Shown here in pieces: positions 18,762 to 28,612 of a stretch of DNA of 64,000 nucleotides. Source of the stretch: Argyresthia goedartella (lineage: Eukaryota > Arthropoda > Insecta > Lepidoptera > Argyresthiidae); contig OX463810.1 of NCBI GenBank assembly GCA_949825045.1, forward strand, positions 34,482,201 to 34,546,200, in the 5' to 3' direction. A program made the position numbers and the translations under genes. The first letter of the stretch is position 1, and every line of letters begins with the position of its first letter. The notes below the pieces were generated by a model. It saw only the letters and a list, made by a program, of their open reading frames with translations, searched no databases and was not told where the DNA came from.

Positions 18762-19130
18762 ATGCCGAAGCCTCTCAAATGTGATGCCCGGCTAGTTATT
18801 TAAACGTTTTATCGTTTATAGGTGGGTCCAGACACGTTATTTTGTCCGTAGCTTACCTCCGTTTCGCATCAGCGTCGCGATCCAAGAACGCTAGTTTGGA
18901 CGCCCGTTCGGTACGGTACAGATCCGGGCGTCCAAACAAGCGTTCTTGGATCGCGACGCTGATACGAAACGGAGGTACGTTACGGACAAAAGAACATGTC
19001 TGGACCCACTTTATGAGAGACGAGAAACGCCTCCTAGCTCCAATAATACCATTCGAAAAGCTGAATGAACGCGTAGCGGCTGCGACATGTCAGTGCTCTG
19101 TCGCAGCCGCATATGGAAAAATTAAATCAC
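18762..19130 (+). pseudogene. Transposase N-terminal remnant split by a MITE
   Basis: ATG at about 18762 opens MPKPLKCDARLVI; a stop (TAA) follows at once. After the fold-back element at 18821-19011 a frame resumes as FMRDEKRLLAP and, after a 1-2 base irregularity, PFEKLNERVAAAT and 'VAAAYGKIKS'. The helix-turn-helix-like KLNERVAAAT segment resembles N-terminal DNA-binding regions of DDE-type transposase-like proteins common in insects. This is recognition by eye of a degraded sequence, without a catalytic domain. At least one stop and one frameshift are present besides the insertion. Confidence 0.45.
18821..19011. mobile_element. Large fold-back MITE inside transposase remnant
   Basis: Ends GGTGGGTCCAGACA and TGTCTGGACCCACT. 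Pairing continues inwards over about 70 bases per arm (for example CGTCGCGATCCAAGAACGCT with its complement). The TTAT at 18815-18818 and at 19011-19014 looks like a 4-bp target duplication. No coding capacity of its own. Confidence 0.85.
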
Positions 19131-19727
19131 CCATTATTAAAAAACTCATTTTCATATGTGTTAATTTTGATTAAAAATCCACCTAAATATCAATTTTTTG
19201 GTGTATTATTTATAATTATCCTAATTTAACGAAAACAATCTGAAAGTAGTTACTTTTAAGTAATGTATGTCATCATAATTATGACAGTCTGCAAATCTTA
19301 CCGCATAACAACAAAGAAAGCGTCACGTGATTTTCCCACGCGGGGTGGCATTGGTACAGCTCAAACTCAAACTCAAAACGTTTATTCTGTAAATAGGCCA
19401 CAAGGGCACTTTCACATGTCATTTCATTTCATTTTTTACAGAACATTTGGTATTATTATCATATTATCAGAAAAAAAAAAAAAAAAAGTACTTAATTATT
19501 GTTTCTGAGAGATGTAAAGAGTCTCATGTCATAATAAAATAATTAAAATATAAATAACAGAGATGTATAGTCTCTTTAGTCAATAATACAATGATAATAG
19601 GAGATGTAAATGGTCCCCACAGTCAAGAGTTGTATAATTAAATTAATCTTTGGAGGTGTAAAAGGCCTCCAAGTGTCCAGTAAAAGAAACTCTGGCAGTG
19701 AGGATGCTCACAATTAATTAGAACAAT

Positions 19728-22649
19728 TCAGTCCCAAGCATTTTTATCGTCTATGTACTCTTTAATACTGTAGTAAGCTTTAGAAATAAGCCTTTGCTTG
19801 ATGTATTTCTTGAACTTATTAATTGATAGATCTGTCAAAGCGCTTGGGAGTTTATTGTAAAATCTTACACAATTACCCTTGAACGAGTTTTTTATTTTAT
19901 GGAGCCGAGTAGTGGGCACTGCAAGTTTGTCCTTGTTTCTAGTATTAAAGTTATGTATATCACAGTTTCTTCGAAAGTTAACAATGTTCTTATGGACATA
20001 CATAATATTCTCGTAAATATATTGACTATGGACTGTCAATATATTTACTTCTTTAAACTTATTTCTAAGAGAATCTCTATTATTCATTTTATAAATTTTA
20101 TAAATCGCACGAACAGCCCGCTTCTGCAGCACAAAAATAGTATTTATGTCAGCAGCACTGCCCCAGAGCAGAATACCGTAGGACATAATACTATGAAAAT
20201 AACTAAAATAAACTAATCTGGCTGTTTTTAAATCTGTCAAGTGACGGATTTTCCTGCATGCAAAAGCTGCAGAGCTCAGTCTGTTCGATAGCTTATCAAT
20301 ATGTGGACCCCATTGGAGTTTGGAATCCAACGTTATACCTAGAAACACTGTGCTGGTTACCAATTCCAATTCCTCATTTTTAATTGTTATACATGTCTGA
20401 TTATTTTTAACGTTAGTAGTAAGAAACTTAACACATTTAGTCTTTTTCTCATTTAATAGCAAATTATTAACATTAAACCAATTTACCACTCTTGATATGG
20501 TATTGTTCACGTGATCATCAGTGGCGTGTTGGTTTCGCTTTGTTTTAAAAATAAGTGAGGTGTCATCAGCAAACAGTACCATATCATGACAGTCCCTTCC
20601 TAGATAGGGTAAGTCATTTATATAGATGAGGAATAGGAAGGGTCCCAATATTGAGCCCTGTGGCACGCCCAAAGAAACCAATGATCCTGGTGATCGTTCT
20701 CCGTTTACGTCTACCCTTTGTATTCTTCCGTTCAGATAAGATTTTAACAAATTCAATGACGTGTCTCTAACTCCATAATGATGTAATTTCCTGATCAATG
20801 TTTCATGAAAAACGCAATCAAAAGCCTTAGATAAGTCACAAAAAATGCCTAGGGCATCTTGTGACTCTTCCCAGGCATCAAAAATACTTTCAATGAACTG
20901 AATTCCGGCATCTGTTGTTGAACGACCGCGAGTGAATCCAAACTGTTTGTTATGCATTAGCTTATTTGATTCAAAATGATGTAATAGCTGTGATAAGATT
21001 AATTTCTCAAAAATTTTACTAAATATTGGTAGTATTGATATAGGTCTGAAATTGGTGGGGTCTTGAGTACTACCTGCTTTGAAGAGGGGAATTATCTTAC
21101 TTTGTTTCATTAAATCAGGAAATTCACCGCAGTCTATACAATTGTTGAAAATGACCGCTAGGTCAGGTGCAATTAATTCGATCAGGGATTTAACGACGTG
21201 AACAGAGAGTCCCCAAAGATCATTCGTTTTCTTAACATTTATCAATTTAAATGCCTTTACGACATCTGAACTTGTGACGTGCTTAAAATTCAAGTTAAAT
21301 ATTGCAACAGCAGACAAAGGTGACGAATTTAAATACTTAGTCGTGGAAGCCGGTGCATTAGTAAAAAACGATTCAAATTCAGTTGCAACTTCTAAGCTAG
21401 AACTCGTAAGCTGTCCATTGATTTTTAGTTCGTAATCGTGACTCGCTTTTTTACTACGACCGGCCTCCTCATTAATTATTTTCCAAGTCGTTTTTATAAC
21501 ATCGGAACTATTCTTAATTTTACTACTCAGAAAATTACGTTTAGCTGTATGACAGTCTAATTTAAATTGTTTGGAGAACTGTTTGACTTGTTCTTTAAAT
21601 TCGTCACTCATGTTGAACCGTCGTTCCTCATACAATGTATACAATGCTTGCCTGCGTTTATGCAACTCTGCAGTAGCCCACGTACTAAAGTCGTTTGAAC
21701 CACTAACCACAACCGATTTTGAAGTGAATATCGCGCTGTACTGTTTCATAAAGGTTTCAAAGAATAAGTTATACATTATATTAGGAGACTGTTCAGCAGC
21801 CAAAAACGGTAGTTCCTGGGCTAAAGAGTATCTCATTCTTTCTAACCGGTCAGCAGTTATTGGCACAAACGAAATTTTCTTTTTAATGACAGGTTCTCTA
21901 ATAGAATCAAATTGAAATAATTGACCTAAATGATCTGAATCCAATTCACTGATAACACTTTTACTGATTGGAATAACATCAGTAAAAATGTTGTCAATGC
22001 ATGTAGCACTAGTAGCAGTCACTCTTGTTGGCTCCATAAATAAATGGCTAAGCCTAAATGATGAGAAAAGATTTATTAATCTAACGCTGAAAGTAGTTCT
22101 TTCTAACAGATTAACATTAAAGTCACCACATATAATTAATCGTTTCGTACTGTGTGATGAAATAGTTAGGACGGATTCCATTATTTTCTCGAACATTTCA
22201 AAGTCGCTCAAGGGTGGCCTATAGACACATATAACGATGAACTGTTCTAATTCCACAGCTGCAAGTTCTATAGTTCGTTCAACAGATAAGGAACCAATGT
22301 CCTTACGTTCCTTGAATTTCATTTGATTGTTTAGTATGATTAATGCCCCACCATGTATTGAATTAAGTCTGGTGAACGAACTACCAACCTGGTGATCTTT
22401 AAAGCTAAACATAATTTCATTAATAGTTAACCAGTGCTCTGTTATGCACAAAATGTCAATTTTATTACAATTTAAAAATAACTCTATTTGTAGATCTTTG
22501 CCTCTAATACATTGAATATTCTGATGAACCAGGCTTATATACTTAGCATGTGAGCTTCCCTTATTTTTAGGGTTTTCTAATATACTAGAACATATGTTGC
22601 CAGAGCCTGGGTCCTCTGTTGTCCTATGAACTAATTTAAATGCATCCTG
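19728..22649 (-). CDS. LINE B ORF2: endonuclease and reverse transcriptase
   Basis: Target-primed reverse transcription enzyme. The frame is open from just after a TAA at 22650-22652 and has no ATG before the catalytic endonuclease residues; the first Met lies about 14 residues after CITEHWL. An N-terminal APE-type endonuclease is visible: LVHQNIQCIRG (Asn motif), ILCITEHWL (catalytic Glu), VYRPP, GDFNVN, and the C-terminal DSDH. Counting from the TTG codon before CITEHWL (907 residues), the RT motifs are NFRPISILPIFSK (467-479), catalytic Asp in CDLSKAFD (539), GVPQGSILGP (595-604) and FADD (627-630). The C-terminal segment contains SYGILLWGSA, as in Jockey/CR1-type ORF2s. All catalytic motifs appear intact. 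Translation is probably by -1 frameshift from ORF1. Confidence 0.9.
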   Translation of the reverse strand, partial: QDAFKLVHRTTEDPGSGNICSSILENPKNKGSSHAKYISLVHQNIQCIRGKDLQIELFLNCNKIDILCITEHWLTINEIMFSFKDHQVGSSFTRLNSIHGGALIILNNQMKFKERKDIGSLSVERTIELAAVELEQFIVICVYRPPLSDFEMFEKIMESVLTISSHSTKRLIICGDFNVNLLERTTFSVRLINLFSSFRLSHLFMEPTRVTATSATCIDNIFTDVIPISKSVISELDSDHLGQLFQFDSIREPVIKKKISFVPITADRLERMRYSLAQELPFLAAEQSPNIMYNLFFETFMKQYSAIFTSKSVVVSGSNDFSTWATAELHKRRQALYTLYEERRFNMSDEFKEQVKQFSKQFKLDCHTAKRNFLSSKIKNSSDVIKTTWKIINEEAGRSKKASHDYELKINGQLTSSSLEVATEFESFFTNAPASTTKYLNSSPLSAVAIFNLNFKHVTSSDVVKAFKLINVKKTNDLWGLSVHVVKSLIELIAPDLAVIFNNCIDCGEFPDLMKQSKIIPLFKAGSTQDPTNFRPISILPIFSKIFEKLILSQLLHHFESNKLMHNKQFGFTRGRSTTDAGIQFIESIFDAWEESQDALGIFCDLSKAFDCVFHETLIRKLHHYGVRDTSLNLLKSYLNGRIQRVDVNGERSPGSLVSLGVPQGSILGPFLFLIYINDLPYLGRDCHDMVLFADDTSLIFKTKRNQHATDDHVNNTISRVVNWFNVNNLLLNEKKTKCVKFLTTNVKNNQTCITIKNEELELVTSTVFLGITLDSKLQWGPHIDKLSNRLSSAAFACRKIRHLTDLKTARLVYFSYFHSIMSYGILLWGSAADINTIFVLQKRAVRAIYKIYKMNNRDSLRNKFKEVNILTVHSQYIYENIMYVHKNIVNFRRNCDIHNFNTRNKDKLAVPTTRLHKIKNSFKGNCVRFYNKLPSALTDLSINKFKKYIKQRLISKAYYSIKEYIDDKNAWD

Positions 22650-23287
22650 TTATTCTGGTCTGATACCAGATTCATATTAGGCTGCTCAGTAAAAGCAGAG
22701 TTAGAAGCCAAATTTTTGGCTGTAATGTCATATAAATATAATAGTGACATAGCTATTTGTCGTTTACAATAATTTGAAAGGTAAAATCTACCTTTAGTCA
22801 TAGTAAAATAATTACTAACATAATTGTTAGTGTCAATAATATCAAACTTATTATTATATGTACATAAATTGTACATAGTTATATTCATATTATGTCTATA
22901 TACATTTTCATTTTGTGTCAATTGGTTGCAGTAGGGAAATGTGAACAATATAATTTTTTTCACACTAAGACCATTCAATGTTTCATAAAATTTTATTAAA
23001 TTATTTTTGTTCATATCTCCCCTATTGCCCATGAAAATTATCAGTGTGGCACTGGCTGTGATAGTGCTGTCATTCAAAATTTGATTTATAATATTATCTA
23101 CAGTGCTAAAAGGTGAGCAATTACTAATAACACTATGTCCCTTAGAGTATGAGTGGAGTGCTGAGCCCATGCCACTTCCAATCTCATCACAGTACATTAT
23201 AATATCAGGTGTTGTGGTCATATCAGACTTGGCAGAACTATTATCAGTAACACCTTGTGTTGGACACATTATCAGTAACACCTGCAT
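22631..23287 (-). CDS. LINE B ORF1, C-terminal SGNH/esterase-like part
   Basis: A 218-residue frame ending in TAG at 22631-22633. It contains YCDEIGSGMG (in the position of the SGNH block I Ser motif) and LIIFMGNRGDMNKNN followed by KKIILFTFPYC, the pattern of SGNH/GDSL-hydrolase-like domains carried in ORF1 of some CR1/Jockey-type LINEs. The normal ORF1 would also have an N-terminal zinc finger or coiled region; that part is missing, since an in-frame stop lies just upstream near 23320 where the element is truncated. The end of the frame overlaps ORF2 by about 19 bases. Function in LINEs is not settled (RNA or membrane association proposed); catalytic activity of this copy is uncertain. Confidence 0.65.
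   Translation of the reverse strand: MQVLLIMCPTQGVTDNSSAKSDMTTTPDIIMYCDEIGSGMGSALHSYSKGHSVISNCSPFSTVDNIINQILNDSTITASATLIIFMGNRGDMNKNNLIKFYETLNGLSVKKIILFTFPYCNQLTQNENVYRHNMNITMYNLCTYNNKFDIIDTNNYVSNYFTMTKGRFYLSNYCKRQIAMSLLYLYDITAKNLASNSAFTEQPNMNLVSDQNNRMHLN
22634..22640 (-). promoter_or_regulatory. Candidate -1 ribosomal frameshift site
   Basis: On the minus strand the heptamer is T TTA AAT in the ORF1 frame, followed immediately by the ORF1 stop TAG. It fits the X XXY YYZ rule. Slipping by -1 enters the ORF2 frame, which is open from here to 19728. A small stem (CAGAG/CTCTG, loop 8) starts about 15 bases downstream, further than the usual 5-9. Confidence 0.6.
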
Positions 23288-23325
23288 CCACGTTGAGTCA
23301 GCTACCCATGTTTTCCATTAGTAAC

Positions 23326-25889
23326 CTCACACCCAGTAACCCAACCCCATTTTGAGGCATCGCGATTTCGAACCTCATGCCATGGTAATAAAACTCAAAA
23401 CCTACAATGGAAAAAGACCTCTTTTGCAGTCGTAGCTCGTTGAAGGGGTAAACACGATATTTCCTAAAAGACCACTACATCCTACTGCGTCGCGTTGCAA
23501 AAATTCGCACGAGCTCAGCCACACCTGTCCTCAGCCGTCTGTGCGCCATGGGTCACGATCTCAATGCGCCGCTCGCAATCAGGTAGTGTTCGTCACGCGA
23601 ACCTACTATTATACCTATTGTAGAACAGCCCCGAGATGCCAATCTCGTGGGATTTCGTTGAGTCATCTTAGAAGTACACGGACTTGTGATATGTATTTTG
23701 TTTGTGGCATAATTGTTTTGGTGATTGGTTTGTTTTATAAATCATATGGCCTGGCCATGGCCCACCTTGCGGTCAACTGTCGTCTATCGAGGGCGGACTG
23801 CACAAAGTTGACAGCCTCGCTGACAAAGAGGCAGTCGAATGGCTGTTCAAGCAGTCGTCTTTGTGACGAAGACGCCAGCGACCAAACTCAACAATTACAG
23901 CCATAAAAATACCTCACTATGGCATCTACATATTTTTATAACTTTTCCTGTTTAGATTAAAATTTCCAGTAAATAAATTACACATTATGTCAGTGGAAAG
24001 TTATGTAGGACTATAACTAAACAGGGTTTGACAGAAAGGTATTCTGAAGACATCATTCTGAACAACCTTTACGATTAAACCGACTTGATCAGGCCAATTG
24101 AATTTTTACTTTCAGCTGACCGCCACGGCCCAAAATGTAGAGTTGCTGTGATCACATTGGTTTCAAATCAAATCAAATGAAATCAAAATTGGTGTCATAT
24201 TAAAAGTTGTTCAGAATAATGTCCTTGACAATTTGAATATAACTAAATCTTTGTGTTACACGCTGTATATTTCAGAGAGAAACAGAGATGCGTTATAATT
24301 TACATAAGCTCATTAAGCATCCGATTCGCAATTTCCGAGCAACAAAAATGTAAAAAAGCTTTTACGTCGAAAAGAATAAAAAATCTAGATTAACACATTT
24401 GCATGCAATTAGTTTCACTTTGGAGAGTAAACGTAAACAAAGGAGATTTATGGTTCAAGCATCAACAAACTAATTAGATCCTTATTAAAGTGCACATTAA
24501 CATCATCTTATACAAAAAATAAAAAGTTCATAAGAATGCGAGGAGCGTCTGTTAAAAGGTGTTTATGACGATGTTCTAGAAAAGTCTACGCGTAAAAATA
24601 GGTCCCCGCGATAATGGTAGTTAAATGAGAGAATATTTATGGTTTTATTGTCTGCAAGTGTATAATGTCTCGGAATAAAATATCTGTGGCGGCCGCAAAA
24701 ACTTATAAAGCCTACTTTTTGCGGTAAAATAATGATGATAGTGCTTAAAAAAATGTTGGAATACCACGATTTTGTGATAAAAATACTGCATATATTTCTC
24801 AAATATGCGATCATTTTATTTGCTTTAGTGAAGCGCAGTAATAATAAACTTTCGTGACATTTTACTCATGCGGGTAATTGGTGGCGATGATATTAAGTGT
24901 GCGTTGAAATAAGGTATTTTGCGTATTTCAGACCATTATGGGGGATAAAAATAAATGTTTGGCGGGAGACCGTTTGGCCGACTTCTGAGGAAATGGAAAG
25001 TCTTTTGTGGTGTCTGTCGGTCATATTTTGCGGGCTTGGAAATAATTAATTTCATATTTTTATGTGACCCATCCCTGTAGCCGGAAGTACCATTGAGCAA
25101 AAAGAAAATACTAGAAATACTCTAGGTGTTTACGAGGACAATAACACAAAACATCCAAAGTGAACGTCCCATAACGTTTTCTTTCGCGAAAAGCGTTTCC
25201 AGGTAATTGCCAATTGGCAACCCGCAAAATACCCGTATTACTTTCGCTTTATCTGATGGCTATGAAAGTTGATACTTCATACATTACACCATAGATGGCT
25301 ATCTCCACAAACACCTTTCGTTTGTGCCATAAAACTTGAATCTGTTGGAAACAACAAATTAAAGTGAAGGGCTGATGGAAATCGTTTATCATCTTTAAAA
25401 GCACAGATGGTTCTTTTAAAGCGTTCCGAATCAACACAACGTTACGTAACATATAGACATAACTCTTCGGAAAAGTGTTAACAGTGAACAAAAAACGCTT
25501 ATTGTCATAAATAAATTAAAGTACCCGTACAAATCACAAGTGATATAACGGGAAAATTGCAGTTATTACAACGAAGTTAAGGCCTGTAATGGTTTGCGTG
25601 GTTATCGTAAAATTAAATGTCTGCGCTTCTGATTTTTTTTATCGGTTCTAGGGTTCCTTGAATTGAAAAAAATCCTAAAATGAATGGTACATGTTAAATT
25701 AAAATATTCAGGATGTTATTATGTCCATTCCTACACAATAAATGAAACTAGAAAGCAATTATTGTGGCAGAAAAAGAGAGCATAAGGAAATTATTTATAA
25801 GATATACTAGACAAATGTATACGTTACTACTACTACGTTTTTTTGAATCCAAGAAGTGACTGATTTGCAGTTATTACTTAAGTCTATTT
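23326..25889. other. Long unannotated stretch
   Basis: No repeat shared with the rest of the window was recognised. The longest frame (23541-23906, plus) has a possible membrane-spanning stretch but no family resemblance. The rest is AT-rich with short frames. This is one of the few long stretches that may be single-copy host DNA (intron or intergenic). Confidence 0.4.
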
Positions 25890-26085
25890 AGGTTAATAAG
25901 TAAAACGTTCTAATAGTGATGGAAAACATCGTGAGGAAACCTTCATTATCAATCCTCCATAGCTGCGGCAATGGGCTAGCCCCTATCACGCAAAATGGAA
26001 TAATGAATAACTGGCTAAAACTGGGCACAAATGTGCCTCTGCTATACCGTGTGGGAAAAGGTGCAACGATATGATATGTTATGTT
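25890..26085 (+). mobile_element. SINE S4a body
   Basis: ACGTTCTAATAGTGATGGAA, 'catcgtgaggaaaccttcatta', GGCTAGCCCCTATCACGCAA and 'gtgcctctgctataccgtgtgggaaa' match S4a. The tRNA-like head is missing. Confidence 0.65.
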
Positions 26086-26545
26086 TTGTAGATTTTCAAA
26101 CAACAGAACCCAAAGTTCAAATCTCGAGATCGTCTATGACTCAATATCACCCAGCTAAGATCTTCGGATCTCACGTAATATTTGCTTGAGCAATTCGCAG
26201 GATGCCGAATTACGAAACATGGCATGTTTGAAGAATGCCGAATCGTCGGAAATCGAAACCTGTTTTAGGGAATCACTTTCACTTACAGTGGCACGGCACA
26301 GGTGTGTTTACGACCGTGTCATCAATGACTGCAACATGGCTGGAAAGGGTGAAATCTGACGGATTGCCTCATTTTGCTGTGACTCATATCCTGTGACTTG
26401 GTGGTATGTAACATATAAGTAGGCCGTTTTGCAGTGTGCGAGTTTCTTGCGCCGCTTCTTCTCCTCTGCCATAACGCCGTTCCGAAGTTCCGGTAGAAGT
26501 TTGTCTTGTATTAGATAGATTCAAATGACGTTCAAAAAATGTTCG
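26086..26545. other. Unannotated stretch
   Basis: No recognised gene or repeat. Confidence 0.4.
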
Positions 26546-27016
26546 TAAGAATCTATTATCTACACACGTATCATAAACCCTCTTTACTGCGTCCAAATAC
26601 CGCACGTTACGACCAGCATAATGATATACTACGTGGTAAAAACTCATTTCTTATCTGAATATTGATACATTATGACCATAATGTATCAATGTTCGACAAA
26701 TTATGACAATCAGATCTCGAAGGCCGACGCCCACCTGCGTGCCGCCCCTAGTTTTTTCGTGAAGTTTATACTACTGAACAAGCTAAACAAGTGCAGAGCA
26801 ATGATCTATGCAACAATGCCCGTCGAACATGCGGTTTCTGAACACATCAAAGAGAGCTTATGATATGTTTGTAGATAAACTAGTGTATGTAACTGCACAT
26901 AATTAGGCATTAAGACTCGAGTGAAAATTTATTATGAAACTTGCCTTCGGCTCGTTTCATGAACCCACTCTCGGGTTTTAAATCCCTCCATCATGTATCA
27001 GTCACATAAACTACTA
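26546..27016 (-). mobile_element. Family M element (copy C), full length
   Basis: Inverse orientation of copy A: TTATCTACACACGTATCATA, centre ATACATTATGACCATAATGT, 'tttgtagataaactagtgtatgtaactg', then the CTCGAG-containing left module ending 'cagtcacataaactacta'. This copy shows both modules intact. Confidence 0.7.
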
Positions 27017-28507
27017 TTTTGAAGTTTTGATGTTTTTATAAGAAAGTTTGTATTTTGAATTTCTTCACTCTTTCCGCATAGACTCGCATATCGGTAAAGT
27101 CAACTCTAAACCTAATCTTCTATAGATCTTAGAACACGTGGTTTGGCAAATGCACATATTATCTAGTAAATTACACCGTGATAAGACTCCTGCCCAAATT
27201 GCCCATATTAATCGTAGCTTATCTCTCTTACTTACTCACAATAACTTTCAAGAGCACAACCATTCGATTTAATTACTCTGCAGACAACTTGTAACACAAT
27301 AATTATATTATTCCGTGCCCGTAATGCACCCATCACCACCTGTGCGACCTTCCTCCCACAGATTCGATAACTAATACTTAAAACATGCGTAACCTTTACA
27401 AAGGTATTCAATCGCCAAGATCTGGGCACCTGTTCGATGTTGAAACAACGGACAAACAACTGGAAGTAGCTGATTGGAAAGACACCCATATTTTATTGCG
27501 GCATGCGGCCAGTGGAACTGACCTTTGAGGTTTGTATTTGTGTAACTTGTGCGGTGAAACCACAGAACTATATATACCCAGGGGTGCAACCCTCTATCTG
27601 TAGTCTATCTAGGTATAGCTATGGGGGAGTTTCTTGCAATTTCTTCCTAACCCCGAGGCCCACCTTCCGAAACGGTGTAGTCTTTTTTAATATAAAAAAA
27701 TGACTTGTAATAATTAAATATAATTTTGACGTTGAATAAGATAATTTATTTATTTATGTTCGATAAAAAAAAAAACTGAATCCTATCGGTATGAAATTCA
27801 TTCCTTTAAAACAATCCCGCCGAGGCTTGGACATATTAAGTTGACGCCATGCTATAGTATTGTTATGTAGGGCATGTAGGCTAAACAGACAGAGATAGAG
27901 ATAGTGTATTTTTAGTGGCATACCTCGTGGAAATCTAGAAAATAGCGCAAAATAGGCTCTCATGATGTTCCATTCATGATGTTTTTTAGGGTTCCTTAAT
28001 TTCGGGGGCAAATCAGAAATAAAAAAAAAAACTGTTTATCAAACTGTGTCATTTCAATCAAGGGGGTTTTTGCGAGGTTTTTCTTCATTACGTGGAAATG
28101 CTTAGCAATAAAAACATTTGAGAAAAAAGAGAAAAATGAATCCTCTCTTATCTCCAAAATTAGTAAATCTAACATTTTCGAAAAAAAATACTTATTTACT
28201 AAAATATTACAGAAAAATAATGAGAAGTTTTATGGTTTAAATCGGGCACGATTGGGGGCATATCAACAATTTTAAAATAAAGTTTTCCAAACCGTATCTA
28301 ATTATTATAATAAAAAAAAACATTTAAGAATTTATATAGGCACAAAGAAGACCAAGCCCCCCCACCAGAAAATCGTATTTTTTTTAACAGACTTCAACGA
28401 TTCCGGTACTTTCTATTTTGTTTTTTTTTTCTACTTTTGCGAATTATACAATGAGAGGTGGGGGTCAGAATTCCGGCCTGGTGAGGAAGAAACATACAAA
28501 CCCGGGT
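27017..28507. other. Long unannotated AT-rich stretch
   Basis: Contains A-runs and two TTTTTAGGGTTCCTTAATTT-like phrases (about 27985) that may be worn family R ends. No frame with recognisable motifs. Confidence 0.35.
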
Positions 28508-28612
28508 CTTGGATTCTGGTTCCCACGTCAGAGTATCCTGCTGGGGCCCCAAGCAATGTTTGTGTCTGTATATAAGTGGTTATTTATATTCATTAGCCCA
28601 ACATAAACTGGT
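28508..28612 (+). mobile_element. SINE S3-like tail fragment
   Basis: 'ctggttcccacgtcagagtatcctgctggggcc', CAAGCAATGTTTGTGTCTG and 'tataagtggttatttat' follow the S3 tail order (CTGGTTACC...GGTATCCTAGTGTGGGG...ACAATGTATGT). Diverged and without a clear head. Confidence 0.4.

Larger units (their letters stand above)
19357..23325 (-). mobile_element. LINE B with SGNH-type ORF1 and EN-RT ORF2
   Basis: A nearly complete non-LTR retrotransposon on the minus strand, in order: partial ORF1 (22631-23287), complete endonuclease-RT ORF2 frame (19728-22649), a 3' UTR of about 370 bases, an AATAAACG signal (about 19378-19385) and terminal TTTGAG repeats (19357-19376). ORF1 and ORF2 overlap in the -1 frame at a TTTAAAT heptamer. 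The 5' end is cut around 23290-23325 (in-frame TAA near 23320), losing the start of ORF1. Both frames are free of internal stops, so the copy looks young. Group: Jockey/CR1-like by domain content; exact clade not determined. Confidence 0.85.

Noticed and set aside
23541..23906. 121-codon frame with a possible membrane helix
   Set aside because: No family resemblance, no start context or splice evidence, low-complexity C-terminal part; likely chance.
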